The notes under the pieces are model-generated. The model made no database searches and was not told where the DNA came from. It saw nothing but the letters and a program-made list of their open reading frames with translations. A DNA stretch of 36,372 bases. It comes from Perkinsus chesapeaki. Its lineage: Eukaryota > Perkinsozoa > Perkinsida > Perkinsidae. Below are positions 32,560 through 36,372 of the stretch, piece after piece. The translations under genes and the position numbers were made by a program. The stretch spans positions 3,748 through 40,119 of the forward strand of contig JAAPAO010000318.1 in assembly GCA_013115145.1 (NCBI GenBank), given 5' to 3'. Each line of letters starts with the position of its first letter. The stretch's first letter is position 1.

Positions 32560-33686
32560 CTATACGCGCAGTGGCTGGATGGGTAAACCACCGTGAGTTC
32601 ATCAGTGTCAAATGAGATCAGTCTTTCCCAAGTGTATGAGATTCCATGGACTACATTCATTCGACGCTCAGAGAGTTTCGCGGCGAATCTGTACATCAAC
32701 GAAGACAAACCGTTATACTTCGTTTTTTTTGAAAACTGGCTGTTTTAACCAGTTGATCGATTTAGTGCCATGTTTGATATTTCGCGAAAGATCACTCAAT
32801 ATTCAGCGACAAAATCGGAAAATACGAGCTATTCGGTTTTCGTGCGTCGTTGTTTGTGAGTTACTAGATTACAGTTAGCTATGCCGGGCATAGGCTTGAA
32901 TTATTGCGGGGAGGTTAGTAGTGGGCAACAGAAAGAAATCTTCTTCTAAGATTCGGTAGAAGTCCCATTGGAAACCTTCCAATGTCTCCTGCCCTTCACC
33001 GACCCACACCGAAGGCCCGCCGGGCCTGCCACGAGTACGGCACGACATTGAGTACGTTGGACCGTGGCATGCAACGCCTTCTGCCACCCTCGAGGTCCCT
33101 AGTCTTCCAATCTATTGGCGTCGATCTGAAGTGGCAAATAAAGCCACTAGAAATGTCATACACACGAGTGCCGCTGACATTGACAATGACTCATTGTCCA
33201 GAACATCTTTCAGCTGAGCTGGACCAGCTTGCCGCAGTAAGCCGAGTGGTCGTAGCACGGTTCGCTTGACACGGTGCAAAACGAATCATGTTCCCCGGTT
33301 CCTGGTGTTAATTGAACACTGTAAATCACGCCAGGAGATGGGCTGTGTACAATGCGCATATTGCTTGCTCGCACAGATTTGCCCACGGCTCGCCACAGCA
33401 AGCGGCACCTTCTGGTCAAAACACCTGCTCCTTCAATTTGAAGGCTTAAAACCAGATATACCGAGAGGCATCAAACGGCCGTCCATGGCTGCTTTCGTTG
33501 TCTGGAGGCTGGACAGATACCGAGGCATCGCCCAAGTTGGGCTCTATGTGAAACCTCTGCAGAATGCCGTGGAGCGCGATAAGCTGCCCATCACGAGCAT
33601 TGTGACGACTTTCCGCCGCGCACAGCACCCAAATCCACATGTCAGAAACCAGGGATTTCACATCAACGGTTACCGGCCCGGTCGGA
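32560..33686 (+). repeat. Diverged duplicated block, copy B
   Basis: It matches copy A in order but is about 500 nt longer between 33110 and 33640, so one copy has an insertion or the other a deletion. The open frame 33266-33703 (145 codons, MTRCKTNHVPRF...) lies in the extra part. It has an overlapping antisense frame and no motif, so I keep it as unproven. Confidence 0.6.
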
Positions 33687-33801
33687 AAGTGCTTCGCCTT
33701 TAGTGTGTGTAGATTCGCTCGACTTCTCTCATTGTAACGAGTGATGTGCTATTCAGTCGTATACACACATGTATACAACATCAAGACATCCTTTCACCTG
33801 A

Positions 33802-33820
33802 CCTTCGAATGATTCGAAGG
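33802..33820. repeat. Perfect inverted repeat, 9-bp arms, 1-nt spacer
   Basis: CCTTCGAAT, G, ATTCGAAGG. Another, GTATACA/TGTATAC with a 4-nt spacer, lies about 40 bp upstream. Confidence 0.9.
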
Positions 33821-34202
33821 CTTCGATGGAGCGCAGGCTCTCTCTATTCTGTTTTGCGGCGTTGTGTGGCTTTAAACCGATTCTCGGTAGTGAAAACTCG
33901 GAGACCTTTCGGAGATATTTTGGTTACTCCTTGGGAACTGAGAGTGATAAAGACTAATGTCAACAAACATAGCAAGCACAGCGCCTACCAATACTTGAAC
34001 TATATAAGATTACGGAGTGCTTTAATCCACACAAGCGCACGGCCTAAGATTAGCACGGAACAACCGAGCGCTGCGGATTATTGCCGTGAGGGCAGGCTTA
34101 GTGAGAAAGGGGCTTTCGTTGACTCCCTTGTCGACTTGGGTCCGATTTGCCCCTGTTGTTGCATTCATTCCAAGTTTTTGCAGTTGTATCGTTCTCATTA
34201 AT

Positions 34203-34382
34203 ATGTACAACATCACCCGTTTGGCCCTCATATTGTGCTCGGTGCTTATTTTGTACTCTTCGGCCTCCCCGACGATATGCTTTTCTGGTGCCTGCCCGGG
34301 CGGGTTCTGCCTTATCGATGATGAGAGCCCAAAGCCTGGTGGCTTATGTTTAGGCAGTGGGACCCCGTGCACATGTCAATGA
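34203..34382 (+). CDS. Small secreted Cys-rich peptide, paralogue (59 aa)
   Basis: The signal peptide (MYNITRLALILCSVLILYSS) precedes SASPTICFSGACPGGFCLID and a Gly/Pro-rich loop ending GLCLGSGTPCTC. The six-Cys layout equals that of the gene at 29266 (C-x4-C-x4-C, then C...C-T-C). The upstream in-frame ATG at 34086 would bury the signal peptide, so the internal Met is preferred. Intron-free. Function unknown. Confidence 0.72.
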   Translation: MYNITRLALILCSVLILYSSASPTICFSGACPGGFCLIDDESPKPGGLCLGSGTPCTCQ

Positions 34383-34901
34383 CAAGCAGTCGCTAACCTA
34401 TCTATGAGGCAGTGTCTAAATCTCGACCTTTGTGTCATCCCGTCATGAGAGGTTTTATACGGTTGTTGAGTATTACAGAATAGACACAATAAGCCTCTGA
34501 AGAACTTCTGCTCTCTAACACAACAGCTTCGTCTTTATTTGCGCTGTGTTGCTTTCATAGTCAATCTACGCCATTCTATACTCAGTGAGTGCATCTTGAG
34601 CTCTCTCGTGCTTTCGTCTCATCGACACCTCTATCCCGGTGCCACCGGCTTTGTATCGAGCCTTCACTACAGGCTGAGTGATGACAATGGGCAGTTTGAC
34701 GATGGACAGACTACGTCGCGCACCCAATAGACGGAGGCGTGGACGGTAGATGCCTTGCCATACATTCGGGGTTAGTACATTCAAGAGCCCAAGGCCGCGG
34801 CATTATTAATATTTGGCTCGAGCCTATAGAGGTTGGTCTTGCAGAAAATACTGGTTTGAGAGTATTTCATCACGAGTGACTTTTCCCGGCGGCCGATGAT
34901 T

Positions 34902-34945
34902 ATTCGGAACATGTCGCATGTGTCGAACCACTTGATGTTCCGAAT
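34902..34945. repeat. Inverted repeat, 11-bp arms, 22-nt loop
   Basis: ATTCGGAACAT at 34902-34912 and its exact complement at 34935-34945. Confidence 0.92.
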
Positions 34946-35296
34946 GTTTCACCCCAGTTCATGCTACTACCGAAGTTCGAAGTCCTTAAGTCGTGATGTT
35001 GGTAAAAGTATAACATTTTTTAGTTTCGGACAATTGAAATCTACAACAGTGTAGCTTTTAACCATTGAGCCACCTTAGTACGAGCGCGCACCGACAGAGC
35101 GCGTAGTATGTAAAAATAAAATATGTCAAGACCTCTCGTGGCACTGCTCATTCACATTTATGGACTGCACTCGCCTAGCCTAGGCGACCTAGGTTATTAC
35201 AGTCTCAGATAAGATTGCTTTTGCGTTTATTGTATTGTTTTCCGATCATCAACAGTGGGCCTGTGGCCCATAACCAGTTTCATTAACACGTCCAGC

Positions 35297-35390
35297 ATGA
35301 CGAGCTTGGTATTTCTGTAGCCTCTCCCGGCTTCTCTGTTGGGTGTCCAGGCAGGTTCTGCCTGTTTGATGGCAACACACCTGGTGGGGT
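35297..35390 (+). pseudogene. Decayed small secreted Cys-peptide gene
   Basis: ASPGFSVGCPGRFCLFDGNT followed by PGG aligns with ASPTICFSGACPGGFC and the PGG loop of the gene at 34203. Two early Cys are lost, a stop codon lies between the ATG at 35297 and the ASP motif, and the last CTC is missing. Confidence 0.6.
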
Positions 35391-35902
35391 CATGATAATA
35401 GGACTATCGGATGTACATTGGTAGTCAGTCTTTCACTTGTCAATCTCACAATCGCCTTATGAGGATTTTGTTGCACAAGTATTGTATTCTGTCACAGAAT
35501 TTCTGCGGCTCTTCAGCGACGTTTGCTGGAACATTTTCTGGAATTAATTTAGCCTTCTAAACTATCGGCTAAGGTAATCTCTTTGAACACATACCAGTAG
35601 AAGAGACCTCTTAAGTAGCATTGCCTACCTCACTAAATCGGCCATCGTACATGTAGCCTTGAGGGCCTTTAAGAATCCCGTGTCCGCTGGCGAATCCTTG
35701 CTCATCCAATGTGCCAGCATACCTGCTATCCTATCATACCCGCAGTTTCTGAAGATTCCTAGTATTACGTATAACCAAGTTTATTAAACTTGATTTGAAC
35801 ACTATGGCCACTTCGACCGCTGCAACATCGACCGTTCAGCCATTCCCCCTCGATTGTAACCTACACAAGGAATGTAGCTGTACTGTCTTGCTGAGAAGCC
35901 TC

Positions 35903-35940
35903 GGTATACGCCGTATACCATACCTCCGTATACCATACGG
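35903..35940. repeat. Palindromic CCGTATACCATAC repeat
   Basis: Two direct copies of CCGTATACCATAC (35911-35923, 35926-35938) are preceded by GGTATAC, which is inverted to GTATACC with a 3-nt spacer. Confidence 0.85.
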
Positions 35941-36372
35941 TGAAAAATAAACAATCTACAGCCTTCTCCATCGGTCAGACTATCGAAGTTTGAGAGAGTC
36001 GGCCAGAGAATCAGTCAGGGATTCTGGTTGGGATTAGGTGTTGTTGGCAATCACCGCTGCCGGATCTCGTCGTAAGCTGTCCAACGAAGGAACACAGTAC
36101 AATGCTAGAAGGCTTCCGGCAACAGGACGTAGATGCGATATCTCCGTGCGTGATGATTTTGGGGTGTACAGTTGATTTATTCCCTTGTCGGATCCCCTGG
36201 GTATAGCTGCCGATGGCCGCTATAGGGAGCGCACTTGCAGGAAAGTGGCGAACTTGAGCACTTGGATCTGCCACCGATGGTAATTTATCCATCCGAGACG
36301 GCCAGGATTCATAGTCCATTGAATGCAATTACCATAAACTTGGATTATGGTCAAAAAGGGGAGATATAGTGG

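Larger units (their letters stand above)
34383..36372. other. Gene-poor right end
   Basis: Apart from the remnant peptide gene and the repeats listed, nothing is recognised. The minus open frame 36011-36328 (105 codons) has no motif. Compact inverted repeats continue, for example TCGCCTAG/CTAGGCGA at 35171-35187. Confidence 0.5.

Noticed and set aside
33266-33703. 145-codon plus frame in duplicated block B
   Set aside because: It has an overlapping antisense frame, no motif or signal peptide, and no intact counterpart in copy A; kept only as a note.

Overview
The window reads as nuclear DNA of an intron-rich unicellular eukaryote. Introns are GT-AG and mostly 32-60 nt. Exons are short, and splice phases can be checked codon by codon against well-known families. 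The house-keeping genes, the HGG-type Cys/His proteins often labelled 'WRKY19-like' in protist genomes, and the many secreted Cys-rich products suggest an alveolate, most likely Perkinsus or a close relative. That assignment is inference; no rRNA or spliced-leader gene is present to prove it.

Layout: 1-12.5 kb is a plus-strand block: TIM44 (5' end off the window), a membrane-anchored mitochondrial J-protein, an intronless RsmE-type rRNA uridine methyltransferase, a doubtful small gene, the Brix protein IMP4, and two tandem HGG-zinc-motif paralogues. From 13.1 to 26.7 kb everything is on the minus strand: bystin/ENP1, a secreted four-repeat Cys protein, a possible small secreted protein, a cathepsin-B-like C1A protein lacking its catalytic Cys, a RAD1-like checkpoint-clamp subunit, COQ5, and branched-chain keto-acid dehydrogenase E1-alpha (BCKDHA). 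BCKDHA is divergent from an intronless four-TM protein across 129 bp. From 27.5 kb to the end the DNA is gene-poor. It holds an array of very small secreted Cys-rich peptide genes (two intact, two decayed), one secreted 164-aa protein, and two diverged copies of a longer block.

Functionally the genes fall into mitochondrial import, folding and metabolism (TIM44, J-protein, COQ5, BCKDHA), ribosome maturation (IMP4, bystin, RsmE), genome maintenance (RAD1-like) and secretion (Cys-rich proteins, cathepsin-like protein). No operon logic is implied, but the long same-strand blocks are notable.

The strongest unexplained signal is a population of compact, perfect inverted repeats: 9-12 bp arms with 1-3 nt spacers and unrelated sequences. 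They sit in exons, introns and intergenic DNA, mostly right of 20 kb, at many times the number expected by chance. Other leads are a 42-bp tandem repeat whose every unit is a potential 35-nt intron and also an open frame into TIM44, and the in-frame loss of the cathepsin nucleophile.
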